A DNA stretch of 64,000 nt from Jaltomata sinuosa (lineage: Eukaryota; Streptophyta; Magnoliopsida; Solanales; Solanaceae), in contig QJPP01002932.1 of assembly GCA_003996215.1 (NCBI GenBank), positions 1 to 64,000 on the forward strand, read 5' to 3'. The notes under the pieces are model-generated. The model ran no database searches, had not been told where the DNA came from, and worked only from the letters and a program-made list of their open reading frames with translations. Shown here one piece after another: positions 12,911 to 23,462 of the stretch. Within the stretch, counting starts at the first letter, position 1. The number at the start of each line of letters is the position of its first letter. The position numbers and the translations under genes are program-made.

Positions 12911-13405
12911 CAGGGTAGTAGGGGTGGTCCCCAGGGTACTAGAGGTGGTCCTCAGTTCGGTAGGTCAGGTGGTCGTGGCGTTCAGAGTTACATGTATGCA
13001 GTTCTGGGCTAAGATAGAGGTCGAGGCTTCAGATGTTGTGAACACAGGTGTGATCTCCATTTGTCATCAGTCTGCTTGTGCTTTGTTTGATCCGGGGTCT
13101 AAATTCTCATATGTATCTGCTTATTATGCTACTCATCTGGAGTCTTCTTGTGAGTCTTTGCTTGCTCCCTTAGGTGTATCTACCCCAGTAGGTAATTCTT
13201 TAGTAGTAGATCAGGTGTATCGGGCTTGTGTGGTGACTGTCGTGGGGTATGACATGTGGGTAGACTTGGTTGTGCTTGATATGGTTGATTTCAATGTGAT
13301 CTTGAGAATGGATTGGTTGTCTCCTTATCATGCGGTCTTGGATAGCTTTACCAAGACTGTTACTCTTTAGATGCCTGGTATCCCTCCTATCATATGGAAG
13401 GGAGC
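12911..13405 (+). pseudogene. Element 2 protease, interrupted by the nested element
   Basis: The frame 12924-13370 carries a retropepsin with LFDPGS, an STPVG segment, and VILRMDWLSPYH, where the usual VILGMDWL has Gly to Arg. A TAG ends the frame at 13368-13370, where relatives continue. The downstream sequence still reads in frame into the insertion point at 13405-13410. Confidence 0.88.
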
Positions 13406-13410
13406 CGATA
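13406..13410. repeat. Nested element, left target-site duplication (cgata)
   Basis: cgata flanks the left LTR. Removing the insert and one TSD copy gives an uninterrupted reading frame in the element 2 protease-RT linker. Confidence 0.85.
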
Positions 13411-14023
13411 TGATAACAGACAAAGAGGGAAGAACAAGAAGGAAAGAAAATAAAAGAAGGATATGTGCGTTAATATTCAATCTCTTGAATTTATGGGCAA
13501 CAAGGGACTTGATACCCTCACCTCCCAATTGAATTCAATAATTCAAACACAAACCTAGTTTGAGAAAAATCAAAGAAACTCAAGAAATCACAAATGAGCA
13601 ACCTTCGATTAACCAAACCAAGAAGTTCACCAACAATTCAAAGATCCACACTACTAAAATTACCAACTAATGCTAGGTTTCACCTAGAAACTACAAGCTA
13701 AATACCTAGAAACTATAAGCTTCAAAGCTCAATATTCAATATTCATCAAAAACTTTCTTGCAAAATAAAAAAAGATCCTATTTATACTGAAGGAAATAAG
13801 AAGACATTCGCTTTTTACAATATTGCCCTTAATGAGGCAAGGGCCTTGTTTGGGTGTCTTCTTTGTGGATTCTTGAATTTAAAGCTTAGTCACTTGTACA
13901 AATGACCTCTTTTCTTCATCCACATCATTTCAACCGACTCATAATCTTCCCTTTTCATGAACATCGTATGTGTCATCCATGCCATCCATGCTCGTGTCAA
14001 CTATTCCATCCATGTTAGTATCA
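13411..14023 (-). repeat. Nested element 3' LTR
   Basis: 613 bp, the same length as the copy at 18449-19061. It differs from that copy at roughly 7% of sites by eye in the first 340 bases. Ends are TGATA and TATCA. Confidence 0.92.
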
Positions 14024-14036
14024 TCCTCCCCTTCTT
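14024..14036 (-). other. Nested element polypurine tract
   Basis: On the - strand this reads AAGAAGGGGAGGA and directly precedes the 3' LTR, the expected plus-strand primer site. It also lies within a remnant of the pol C-terminus common in Ty3/gypsy elements (HFQEGEDD in another frame). Confidence 0.9.
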
Positions 14037-14045
14037 GAAAATGAT

Positions 14046-15311
14046 TCATCCTCGAATCCAAACCTTAAAAACACATGAGAAAGACAACAACCAAAACATC
14101 CTCAAAGCATGAGGGTTAGTACAAGGGTTAGCAACAATATCACCATGCCAAAGAGGCACAAATTTGAGATATAACAAAATATCCTTTTCTTCCAATAAAA
14201 GCAACTCATCATACAAGGTGCAAGGGTTTTGGTTATGATAAACCTCAAGAGACAAGGCAAATGCAAAGGTCTTTGTGGCATCAAGAATTTCAAAAGATAG
14301 TATCATATCTAACTTTGGAGCCATAAGACACAATTGTTTCATTGTTTCGCAAGTAGGCCACACCAAAAGTGGTGCAATCACCCATAAGAGTTCATTCGGG
14401 TCAAAGAAGTAAAAGACCCACATATATTTACCTCCATACAAAATAAATCTCACACCACTATGGGTATCATCATAAGCAAAAAGGTAGTATATAAAAGTGT
14501 TAAGCTCACTATTCTTATCTAGGGCATGCCAAAAGATAAGGACACCGGTAGAGAAGAAGAGACATTTTAAGCACACAACAATTCTCTCTATCAAGCAACT
14601 TTCCAAAGGAAGAAAGTGCACCAAAAAAGTCATGCTACTAGAATAGTCGAGGGATCTATTAGGAGTCAAATCACTCCATGTCAAATAATACTCCCAAGAA
14701 GTTGGGGTCCCTCCTATCATAGAATCAAGCATGCTTCCAAGAGTTCCATTTGAAACTTCAACGTGTCCAACCCTATGAAGGTGACAAGGATCTTTCATTA
14801 TCCATGGACTCTCCCAAAAATAAATAAGCAACTTAGCATTCACTCGAGGGTTCTCAATTGCAAATACACACTTTAAGTAAATAATGTTAAAAAGATGGCA
14901 TTCACAATTTTGAACACCAGAGGACGAGATTAAGCATTTTAAGTACAATTCATTATTATTCCTCAAACAAACTCCCACAAAGAATGGATAAACAAATGGA
15001 GTCATGCTTCTAAGAATCCATCCTAACACCTCAACTTGTCTAACCACATAAGTGTGACAAGGAGTAAAACACATAAATCGGGCATCACGAATGCACCATG
15101 GATTCTTTCACAAATAATAACTATGGTTGACATTCAAAACATAAAACTCACATAACTTAAGTATAGCCAAAACCAACCATGAATACATTGGAGCTATATC
15201 ATCACTCTCATGGTAGGGTATGAGGTCATACAATTTCCAAAACCTACCTACCATAGGAAAAATATCATCATGACTCCAAGGATTGCTTGGAATAAGAGGG
15301 GAAGGGTACAT
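14046..15311 (-). pseudogene. Unidentified ~420-codon frame in the place of pol
   Basis: An ATG at 15309-15311 follows an in-frame stop. The frame runs 67 codons to a single TGA (15108-15110) and then continues in the same frame for 354 codons to a TGA at 14046-14048. The last 342 codons (from Met at 15074) are uninterrupted in AT-rich DNA whose gag and protease are broken. The predicted product is rich in Cys, Trp, Leu and Phe. It contains two related segments of roughly 90 residues, each with a PW-I-[KR]-D core followed by a Cys-His pair and an EV--G-L-SM motif (about 15190-14930 and 14880-14560). I recognise no domain. It sits on the same strand as gag, after the RT stub and before the polypurine tract. 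It may be captured host sequence or a frame maintained by chance. Confidence 0.55.
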
Positions 15312-15460
15312 ACCTCAAAGACAGGCCTTTGAGTGTGCATTCTTGTCCACAACACTTGGTTTCCCAAAGCTTTCCCTCTGATGCATCATCTTGGACCATA
15401 GACTTGGTCCTTTTGTTTCTTCTTAGGAATTGACTTTCTAGGTAGCTCCATCATTAGGCC

Positions 15461-15763
15461 TTAAACTCTTTGTTCGTGAGGGACTTTGTTCAGATCCTCC
15501 TTTAGAAATAATTGTTCATGAACCTGCAAAAGAGAAGGGATGGTACTAGGTAAAATGCTAGAACTATGGTTAGTAGGCAACAATTGATTGGTATTGGCAA
15601 GTCCCACAATTAACTTCTCCTTGTGCACCTCTTTCAAGTCACTTCTTGGCTCATCAATCTCATATAACTTCCCTTCTTGAGCCAATTCTTTCTTCTCCTT
15701 TTCAAGCTCCTCTATCTTAAGTACTTTTTGAAGCTCCCTCATTATCTTATAGTCCTCACTCAC
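15461..15763 (-). pseudogene. Nested element protease-RT linker and RT stub
   Basis: A Lys/Glu-rich stretch after LTPYQVSED-like sequence is followed by LPSTIPSLLQ...LF, the start of RT in Reina-type elements. The similarity ends near the stop at 15461; the YRM, fingers and catalytic motifs of RT are absent. This marks the left edge of the replaced part of pol. Confidence 0.6.
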
Positions 15764-15892
15764 TTGATAGGGTGTTAAAGGTACAAGAGTGTGCTTTCAT
15801 CCTCTAAATACAAATCAATATTTATTGGACTCCACTTGATATCGAACATCCCTACCGGCTAGCCAAGGTTTACCAAACGACATATGGCAAGA

Positions 15893-16627
15893 TTACATGG
15901 GAAAAACATCACATAACACCTCATCTTGATACTTGCCAATGCTAAACTTCACGACCACTTGCTTTGTTACCTCTACTTTATCATTCTCAATGAGCCATTG
16001 AAGTGTGTATGGCTTGGGGTGTCTTTGTGTAGGAAGCTTCATTCTATCAACCATAGAGCAACTCACCACATTAGTACTAATCCTACTTTTAATGACCAAG
16101 GAACATACCCAATCCATCATCTTGAACCTTGCATGAAATAGGTTCACCCTTTGATCAAGTTTCTTTTTAGAAATATCCCCGATGATTTGCTTTAGATCAC
16201 AAGAAGAGTTCAAATCCTCCTCCAATTGCTCATCATCAACATTTGTGGTTGCTTCATCATGCCTAACCTTAGGCTTATCACAACCATTTCCAACCTCATA
16301 CTCTATCACATTTTTAGCATAAGGTCCATCACAAAAGATAACATTTAACCTTTTTTGTGGACACTTTCTAGTAATATGTCCTTCACCTTGACATTTATAA
16401 CATAGAATGGTAGAAGGAGAAGAAGATTGATGTATATCATGATTACCTCCATAGGCTTGGTCTTCCTCTTTTGTGTTGTAGTTAGCTTGAATAGCTTGAC
16501 TACCATCTTGGAACATTGGAAGACTCACCCATGTTGTCACCCATCTCGTGATTTGGAACACCTTGACCACTATATCAATCACTTCGGTCTTCACACCTTC
16601 CTCCTTCATCCCTATACCTATCTCCAT
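15893..16627 (-). pseudogene. Nested element nucleocapsid knuckle and degenerate protease
   Basis: A 244-codon frame contains CYKCQGEGHITRKC, an intact CX2CX4HX4C zinc knuckle, near codon 90. An acidic stretch follows, then a protease-like domain ending in SIGKYQDEVLCDVFPM. The position of the catalytic Asp in this domain reads VIKSRIST rather than a D-[ST]-G triad, so the protease looks inactive. The gag capsid core expected before the knuckle is not evident. Confidence 0.7.
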
Positions 16628-16706
16628 TATCCCACTTCCCTTGACATCTCATGTCCTGATTCATACCAAAGCCTTCGAATCCTTTCCACCATTCATTCAG
16701 GTTAAC

Positions 16707-17249
16707 CTATACACATATTTCATCATAAAAAGGGTTTTGATAATAGATATCTTGGTAGGGTACTTGTGGGTAGTGTTGTTGGGTTGGAACATAAGGTACA
16801 TGCAAGAATGCATGTGATATATTTCGTGGAGGTGCTCGGCTTCTATCTTGGTTTTTCATAAAATAAGGACTCCTTTGTGGTGGATGATATGGTTGTGTAT
16901 TTGGACATGGTCTGACTTGTCTAACATAGCTCGGGTTCATTCGGAATGTAGTTTGAGGATAGGTTTGGTTCCAATTTGATTGGAGGTAGTATAGATGGGA
17001 TTCTTGACCCATGGTCCTTCTTGTTTCTTCACTTCGACTTGTCATAGGGAACCTACTTTCAATCATACTATCCATCCTTTTCACCCTTTCCTCCATACCT
17101 CCAAACCTCCTATTTGTTTCAACCACACTTTCATTCATATTGGTCACTCTCCTTGACACATTGAAATTTGTCACTATGTTGTTGACCGAGCTCCTTCCTC
17201 CATGGTTATAAGGAAAATGATTAGACATTGTACCTACAAAACACAACAA
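16707..17249 (-). pseudogene. Nested element gag N-terminal part
   Basis: A 180-codon frame, probably initiated at an internal Met about seven codons in. It contains a helical Glu/Arg-rich segment (RRFGGMEERVKRMDSMIE) and then a Pro/Tyr/Gln-rich region. Position after the primer site and before the zinc knuckle argues for gag. I see no canonical capsid domain, so this may be a deleted gag. Confidence 0.5.
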
Positions 17250-18430
17250 ACAATATTAGTAGAAAAAGCCTCACATCACTCATATGTCAACTCTCAACTC
17301 ACCTCCTAAAGTGTCATCTCAAAATTTGTAGTGAACTAGCTTTGCTTGATCAATTCAAGATCACCTACCCTTTATAGTGACTCTTGAAAGATGGATGACT
17401 CGATTGAAGGTAAAAGGACTTGAATCAAAAAGTTTATCAATTAAGATGAGAAAAGTTGAAGAAAAGAAGCACGAAAACAAAACAGACTCAAAAAAAATTA
17501 AGTAACAAAAGTAGAAAAGTTACTTGCGTTGCTTAATTTGAAGGATCAAAGAAATGATTTGATTTTTTAATTTGATGTTTTAAAACTAGTTAACAAGTAA
17601 TTAAAGATGTTAAATAATTGAGAAATCGAAGAGAAATGAGTGTAGAAGAAGAAATGGACCAAATTAGACAATCAGAAAAGTTCTGAGGGACCCAATGTGA
17701 CAGTCAAAAAAGTTCTGAAGGACCAAATCTGACACTTAGAAATAAGTTTGGGGGGCTAGAATTGACTTTTGTAAACTTGTACAAAATGCTTCCAATTTGG
17801 GACCCCAACTCTTTGAAGTTGTAGTCACTCTCCTAGTTGAGAGTGGGGGTTGATTGTTGACGTGGCATGTCCACGTGGAAAATAATTAATTTTTTTTTCA
17901 AAATTCGAATTTCGATTTTTTTTTTTAAAATTCCACTTGTGGACCCAACTAACATCTTTGACCACTTTGACTTGGAAAAATTGGATCAAATTTACCTTTT
18001 GGCTTCTTCTTCTTCAAGATGTTCTTGAAAAATATCAAAAACACCTAGAACACCAAGAACACACAGTAAACACCAACATCTTCAAATCAACACGAAATTG
18101 GCTCAAACTTTAGGATTAGCTTCCTCTCGACTTATTGAACAAACCCCAATAGTTTTTAACCTCCAATTTCTCCCCAATCAAGAGACCCACTTTTCAAGTT
18201 TGCAAGTTTTCAAAGCTTCAAAGTCCTTCAATGGCAACTTCACTTCTACAACTCCAAATTGAATGAAATTTGAAATGTATACTCAAAAAATACTAGGGAA
18301 CAAGAATTTAGTGTCAAAAACAAGAAATCAAACAAGAAAAATTTTCGAATCTTTTTTTTTTGGACATTTGTTTTTTGGATTTTAAAGATATCAAATTTTC
18401 AAGACTTAGATTTGTGGTAACAAACCTAAA
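17250..18430 (-). other. Nested element 5' leader, no gene seen
   Basis: About 1.2 kb between the gag start and the primer site. It is AT-rich with several A and T runs (for example near 17890 and 18350). No reading frame with recognisable content was found on either strand. Confidence 0.6.
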
Positions 18431-18446
18431 CCGAGCTCTGATATCA
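18431..18446 (-). other. Nested element primer binding site
   Basis: On the - strand this reads TGATATCAGAGCTCGG, two bases inside the 5' LTR. It is the initiator Met tRNA complement with one G-to-A change (TGGTATCAGAGC). Confidence 0.85.
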
Positions 18447-18448
18447 AA

Positions 18449-19061
18449 TGATAATGTATAAAGAGGGAAGAACAAGAAGTAAAGAAAACAAAAGAAGGAT
18501 ATGTGAGTTAATAGCTAGACCCTTGGATTTATGGGCAACAAGGGACTTGATACCCTCACCTCCCAATTGAATTCAATAATTCAAACACAAACCCTAGTTT
18601 GAGAAAAATTAAAGAAACTCAAGAAACCACAAATCAACAACATTCGATTAACCAAACCAGGAAGCTCACCAATAATTCCAAGATCCACACTACTAAAATT
18701 ACCAACTAATGCTAGGCTTCACCTAGAAACTACAAGCTAAATACCTAGAAACTACAAGCTTTAAAGCTCAATATTCAATATTCATCAAAAAAATTCTTCC
18801 AAAATAAAAAAAGATCCTATTTATACTAAAGGAAATTAGAAGACATTGGCTTTTTACAATATTGCCCTTAATGAGGCAAGGGCCTTGTTTGGGTGTCTTC
18901 ATTGTGGTTTCTTGAATTTAAAGCTTAGCCACTTGGACAAATGACCTTTTTTCTTCATACACATCATTTCCATAGACTCATAAGCTTCCCTTTCACGAAC
19001 ATTATATGTGTCATCCATGCCATCCATGCTTGTGTCAACCATTCCATCCATGCTAGTATCA
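18449..19061 (-). repeat. Nested element 5' LTR
   Basis: 613 bp direct repeat of 13411-14023 with TGATA...TATCA ends. Confidence 0.92.
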
Positions 19062-19066
19062 CAATA
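19062..19066. repeat. Nested element, right target-site duplication (caata)
   Basis: caata against cgata on the left. The one difference is a CpG G-to-A change, consistent with deamination of methylated DNA after insertion. Confidence 0.8.
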
Positions 19067-19770
19067 GCCACATGCCGAGGGGAGTTATATCTTTTCTGTG
19101 AGCCCATCAGTTTGTTGGGAAGGGGTACTTAGTCAGTTCTTGTGGTTTGCGAGTATTTGGATGTGTTTCCTTCTTATCTTCTAGGTCTTCCTCCAGACCG
19201 TGACATTGATTTTGGTATCGATGTTGAACCGGGCACCAAGCCCATTTATATTCCGCCATATCGAATAGCACCTGCTAAGTAGAGGGAGCTTAAGGATCAA
19301 CTCCAAAATCTATTGAGTAGAGGGTTTATCAGGCCTAGTGTGTCTCTGTGGGGTGCTCCGCTTCTATTTGTGAAGAAGAAGGACAGATCTATGCATATGT
19401 GATTTGACTACAGACAGTTGAATAAGGTGACAGTTAAGAACGGATATCCGATGCAGCATATTTATCAATTGTTTGACAAGCTACAGGGTGCAGTGGTATT
19501 CTCTAAGATAGATTTGAGGTCCGATTATCACCAGTTGAGGATTAGGGCTGAAGACATCCCGAAGACTGCGTTTAGGACTCGATACAACCATTATGAGTTC
19601 CTAGTCATGTCTTTTGGGTTGACTAATGCCCCAACAACATTTATGGATTTGATGAACTGTGTGTTCAGTGCCTACTTGGATTCATTTGTGATTGTGTTCA
19701 TCGATGACATTCTGTTTTATTTGAGGAGTAGAAAGGAGCATGAGCAACATCTTAGAGCAGCACGAGCAGT
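19067..19770 (+). pseudogene. Element 2 RT, truncated and fused to LTR sequence
   Basis: The frame resumes after the nested insert with SHMPRGVIS-like linker sequence, then RT to FIDDIL. The longest clean part is 19418-19783. Stops occur upstream, for example TAG in the PAE motif near 19280 and TGA in the CIDYRQ motif near 19401. SKIDLRSDYHQ and FIDD keep the catalytic Asp residues. Near 19760 the coding sequence stops matching RT after KEHEQHLR and runs into sequence homologous to the middle of the element 2 LTR. RNase H and integrase are therefore deleted. Confidence 0.85.
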
Positions 19771-20422
19771 AGCCCGCTTGTGACCCAGATTTTTACCCAG
19801 TTATGTCTATGGCAATATAGGTGTCATTTTTCTCATCTTTACACCTGGATTATGTTCTTGATAGTGTAGCAGCTTTCTGATGCTGTTCGGAAGGGGAAAG
19901 CACACGAGTGATGGTTCATGTTTGCGGTTTAGCCTGAGGTAGCTTACGATTTACTTTCTACATTGAGCTTAGTTAGATTATATATATTTAAATGTTACTG
20001 GAACGTTAGGTGGGATATTAGATAGATTTAGGCTTAAATCCTATTTATCACTTTATATTGGCCATTTTGGATTTTAGTTTGGAATTGTTATGTTATCCTT
20101 AGCCTAGGAGCTTCTGTCTATATTTTGTATTTTGGATAGACAAAGTCTATTGTATAGCTACTCCTTACTTTAGTTGCTCTTGTACTAGTGATACCAGGTC
20201 TGGGTTGGTTCTCGTGTATGTTTTGTCTATTCGGTCACTATAGGGCCATCTTTTGTATATTTTGTATGTTGGTATGTATATATGCTATTGGCCCTGTGTT
20301 TTCTTTATATCTTTCGCTTTTCCTTAGTTTTATTGTTATTATTGTCTTTCGCATCATTGGGTTTGGATTTCCTACCGGGGGGTTATGTAGGCACCATCAC
20401 GACCCAGTTTTGGGTCGTGATA
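19771..20422 (+). repeat. Element 2 3' LTR, deleted
   Basis: Matches 9650-9995 and then jumps to the equivalent of 11020-11335 near 20109. Both the U3 side and about 1 kb of the centre are missing. The terminal CA reads TA at 20421-20422. Confidence 0.85.
20397..20420 (+). other. Perfect terminal stem-loop in element 2 3' LTR
   Basis: TCACGACCCA, a four-base loop, and TGGGTCGTGA form a 10-bp perfect stem at the very end of U5, where the primer site would follow. The 5' LTR copy at 11312-11335 has lost the pairing. Confidence 0.75.
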
Positions 20423-20834
20423 AGGGATTATCATCCACCAGGTATGTGGGATTTCAATGAAGGTTTTATGTCACCCTCATGCCCAAAGTTTCAGATTTCA
20501 GCATGATTTTCACAAGTTATGATTCTAGGGTTCATACCCAACTATGCATTTTTTACAGAATAGAATTTCTTATGATACTATATGTTTACCGTACATGTTT
20601 AAGTGATATTACATGAAGGTTTTTCATATATTTTCTTAAAAGCCCTGGAATTTAGATGAAATAGACTCTGCATGGATTTACAGTATCTTATACATGAATT
20701 AGCTTTCTTTTCAAGAATTTAGCATGAAATTGTAGTATTTTCACATGAATTAACTTTTCTTAAGAATTTAGCCTAATCTACTAGCACTCAGTTTTAAAGC
20801 ATGAAATTACCCATTTATCATCCTACAACTTTTT
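20423..20834 (+). repeat. LTR H, left piece (old LTR used as landing site)
   Basis: No gene. The sequence around 20450-20560 (aggtatgtggg, an ACCCTCATGCCC-like stretch, AGGGTTCATACCCA) resembles the corresponding part of LTR D at 55010-55120 on the same strand. It continues at 41284 after elements 3 and 4, so I read it as part of one old LTR. Confidence 0.6.
20830..20834. repeat. Element 3 left target-site duplication (ttttt)
   Basis: ttttt precedes the LTR start TGTCATGCCCC and recurs at 30626-30630. The motif is low-complexity, but its position is exact at both ends. Confidence 0.7.
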
Positions 20835-21795
20835 TGTCATGCCCCGAGGTTACCCCTAGACATAACAGGGGACTCGGGACCACAAGGATCCCAAGCTAAC
20901 CCTTGATCGTAGCATTCTCAAGCATAACAAAGACAAGACATAGCGGAAGCATCGTATGAAAATCCAAATAGGAAGCATAATCATATTATAGAGAGTCGAA
21001 TATGAAGTACAACTCAATAGTAATCCCACAACATCTATGTCTGAAAATCCTCTAAAAACTAGCATAAGGAGTTGATGGGACAATACCCCAACTAACTCGA
21101 CAATCTAATACGTAAAGGAAACATAAAACAGAAATACGGTCTAGTCCTCGAACTATCAGGGCTCACAAAATCTGACTGAGAGAGTGGCCTGGAACTCTAG
21201 CCACGAACCTGAGGAGGTATGCCTGAATCTGCATCATCAAAGGATGCAGTGCAATATGCGTTAGTACTATGGAATGTACTAAGTATGTAAGCAATGCATA
21301 AACATGATGAAAACATACTACGTATACTTAAATAACTGAAATCATGCTTTTAAAGATAAACTGAGCACAATGACTCTAACACTTTCCATAAACTGAAACA
21401 TAATCATAAGTAATGAATTTGAAATCTGAATAAGAGTCAAATGCAAGTTTTAAAAGCATAAATTGTTTTCTGTGGGAGGTTCTCTAACCGACATAGACCA
21501 TGTGAGCTACATGGAATCCTATGTATTTGCCCCATCGAAAGGACCCAATATACCTTGTCAAGGTATAAAGGCATTACCTTGGCGTGATCACTAAAATTGA
21601 TGCTCAAGAGAGGGGACTTAAGACCTACAGGGGCACGTAGTTCTGGGACCTTTTGGGTACTCTCACCCTGTCCAACTCGGTGCTAATACTACTCCATAAC
21701 ATACATATAGCTCATATAATACTTGGCATATCTTATGCCAAATCTGTTTGAAATGCATAAGGGTATATCTGATACTATGCAATTCACTTAGCTTA

Positions 21796-21960
21796 GGTGG
21801 ACATATCTAGATGCCAAACCTTTCTTAAAACATAGGGACATATCTGATGTCCAAACTTTCTTTAAACATAGGGACATATCTGATGTCCAAACTTTCTTTA
21901 AACATGGGGACATAACTTATGTCCAAAACTGTTTGAAAAGCAAAAAGGACATATCTGATG
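21796..21960. repeat. 36-bp tandem repeat in the element 3 LTR
   Basis: About 4.5 degenerate units with the core GGACATATCTGATGTCC, itself an inverted repeat (GGACAT/ATGTCC). The other LTR holds the same block at about 29210-29380. A 76-codon - strand frame across it is a product of the repeat. Confidence 0.85.
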
Positions 21961-22599
21961 TCATGCAATTCACAAGTCATGAATCTTAAAGCTTTGCAAG
22001 ACCATAATTCAAAATATACTTTTCTTGCTAAATTGATACTTAAAGAATTAGTCATGCAATTTCATAATATACATAGAGGCCATGATATCTAATCATGCCA
22101 ACTTTTTCTTGAAAACATGTAAATTCATAATTTCATGCTAGAAATCAACATTTATGCTTGGGCTTTTAAAACCAATGAGTGAATCATAATCAAATCATGA
22201 GTAGTCAAGAGGAAACCATGAATTTAAACATAGAAACTTATTTCATAAACTTTCCCCAATTTTAGATTAGAACCCTAATTTCATAACTTCATACTTCAAG
22301 AAGAGATTTAGGGAATTTGGGCACAAGGGTGAAAGGAACCCATTGTTAAAAGCCCACATACATTGGTGGAAGATTACCCACTTGATTGGAAAAGAACTTG
22401 GAACTTGGAGACTTGAGCTTGAGAGCAATTTTCCTCTTTGAGTGAAGAATGATGAACTTAAGAGGGACTTAGGGTAATATGGGTGAAAACCCTTCTAAAA
22501 GTAGTCAAAATGACTTTACTTAATACATAATAGGGTGGGAAATGACCAAAACTCCCCTAGGAATTAATTGGGAAAAAGCTGGAAAATGGTCAACTTTCA

Positions 22600-23130
22600 G
22601 TGACCACGACTCAGTCTACGAGTCGTGGTTTGGATAAAGGGTCGTCGTCTGCAGTTATAGAACTCAGGCTGGAAATTTCAAGTTGCAACTTCACTTCTAC
22701 TGGTCAAAAGGACGGACCTGTAGAAGGAATGACGGTTCGTCATTAGGTGTCGTTGATCACAGGGAGCTATGCTGACTTGGTCAAACCACGACTCAAGACT
22801 ACAACTCATCATTCCAATGAAGAGTGGTAGAATTGACTCGTAGTTCCTGAAGGGGACTTGGGAAAATGTAAATCCTCTGAAGACATTCCACGAGTCAACA
22901 GGACGGACCCGTCATTTGAAAGATGAGTTATCGTTTGGACTAGTGATTTCTAGGAACACTTTAATAGTTCTCAGGTCTAGTTTCACGAGTGGAACTATGA
23001 CTTGTAGAATGAACTATGGTCCATAGAACCCACTCGTGGTTCTTAGACAAGAGTCTAAACGTGCAGGGACTGAACCACAGATCCATTCCATGAATCGTGG
23101 TTCAAACCACGGTCCGTGGTTTGGACCCGT
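22600..23130. repeat. Degenerate cgactcgtgg repeat cluster in LTR U3
   Basis: Many short, partly palindromic variants of cacgactc, gactcgtgg, accgtgg and gacccgtc appear in both orientations. Counterparts lie at 30025-30560, 54325-54770 and 57680-58030 in other LTRs of the same family. Confidence 0.7.
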
Positions 23131-23200
23131 CATTTCTGAAATAGGGATTTTTCTGAGGTTTTTAACTTAGATAGATGGATACGGTTTACGAGGTGTTACA

Positions 23201-23215
23201 ATATCCACCCCTTGA
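23201..23215 (-). other. Element 3 polypurine tract
   Basis: - strand TCAAGGGGTGGATAT directly before the 3' LTR start TGTAACACC. Confidence 0.88.
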
Positions 23216-23462
23216 GATTATTCAACCTCGAATGAAGGTTAGACAAGGGAGACTGAGGGGAAAACAGCCCAACCAAACATCAAAACATAGAAATCAAGGG
23301 GTAATCATAAAACCTAATCTTTTCAACTTGAAAACATGATAGACTGACTTCGTAAAACATGGGTGCATGATAAAATCATGAGAGGAACTGATAGAGTAGA
23401 ATCAGAGGGACATACTAAAGAGGAAACTAGTAGCTCAAGATGGAACTGAATCGGGAGGAAAG

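Larger units (their letters stand above)
13411..19061 (-). mobile_element. Non-autonomous Reina-like Ty3/gypsy element nested in element 2
   Basis: The element has two 613-bp LTRs with TGATA...TATCA ends, a polypurine tract and a primer site in the right places for - strand transcription, and a TSD of cgata/caata. It encodes a gag-like N-terminus, a zinc knuckle, a degenerate protease, a Lys/Glu-rich linker and only the first residues of RT. The rest of RT, RNase H and integrase are replaced by an unrelated ~420-codon frame. Assignment to the Reina lineage is from the pattern around the knuckle and linker (HITRKCP, VLCDVFPM, LTPYQVSED, SLLQ), and is a recall-based inference. Confidence 0.85.
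8715..20422 (+). mobile_element. Element 2: degenerate Ty3/gypsy (Tekay/Del-like) element, interrupted by a nested insertion
   Basis: Parts in order: an LTR ending at 11335, a primer binding site, gag and protease remnants to 13405, the nested element with its TSD, RT from 19067, and a partial 3' LTR ending at 20422. Sequence 19775-20105 matches 9650-9995 and 20110-20422 matches about 11020-11335, which proves the LTR pairing and shows that about 1 kb is missing from the 3' copy. RNase H, integrase and the end of RT are absent. The left end is uncertain: element 1 abuts at 8714 and may have inserted inside this LTR. Confidence 0.85.
20835..23200 (-). repeat. Element 3 3' LTR
   Basis: 2366 bp with TGTAACACCTC...GGGCATGACA ends on the - strand. 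It holds a 36-bp tandem block (21796-21960), a CTGCATC...GATGCAG stem-loop (21229-21249) and a cluster of degenerate gactcgtgg-type repeats (22600-23130). No gene. Confidence 0.94.

Noticed and set aside
21825..22055. 76-codon - strand frame with repeated DIRYVPMFKES units
   Set aside because: It is created by translating the 36-bp tandem repeat in the LTR.
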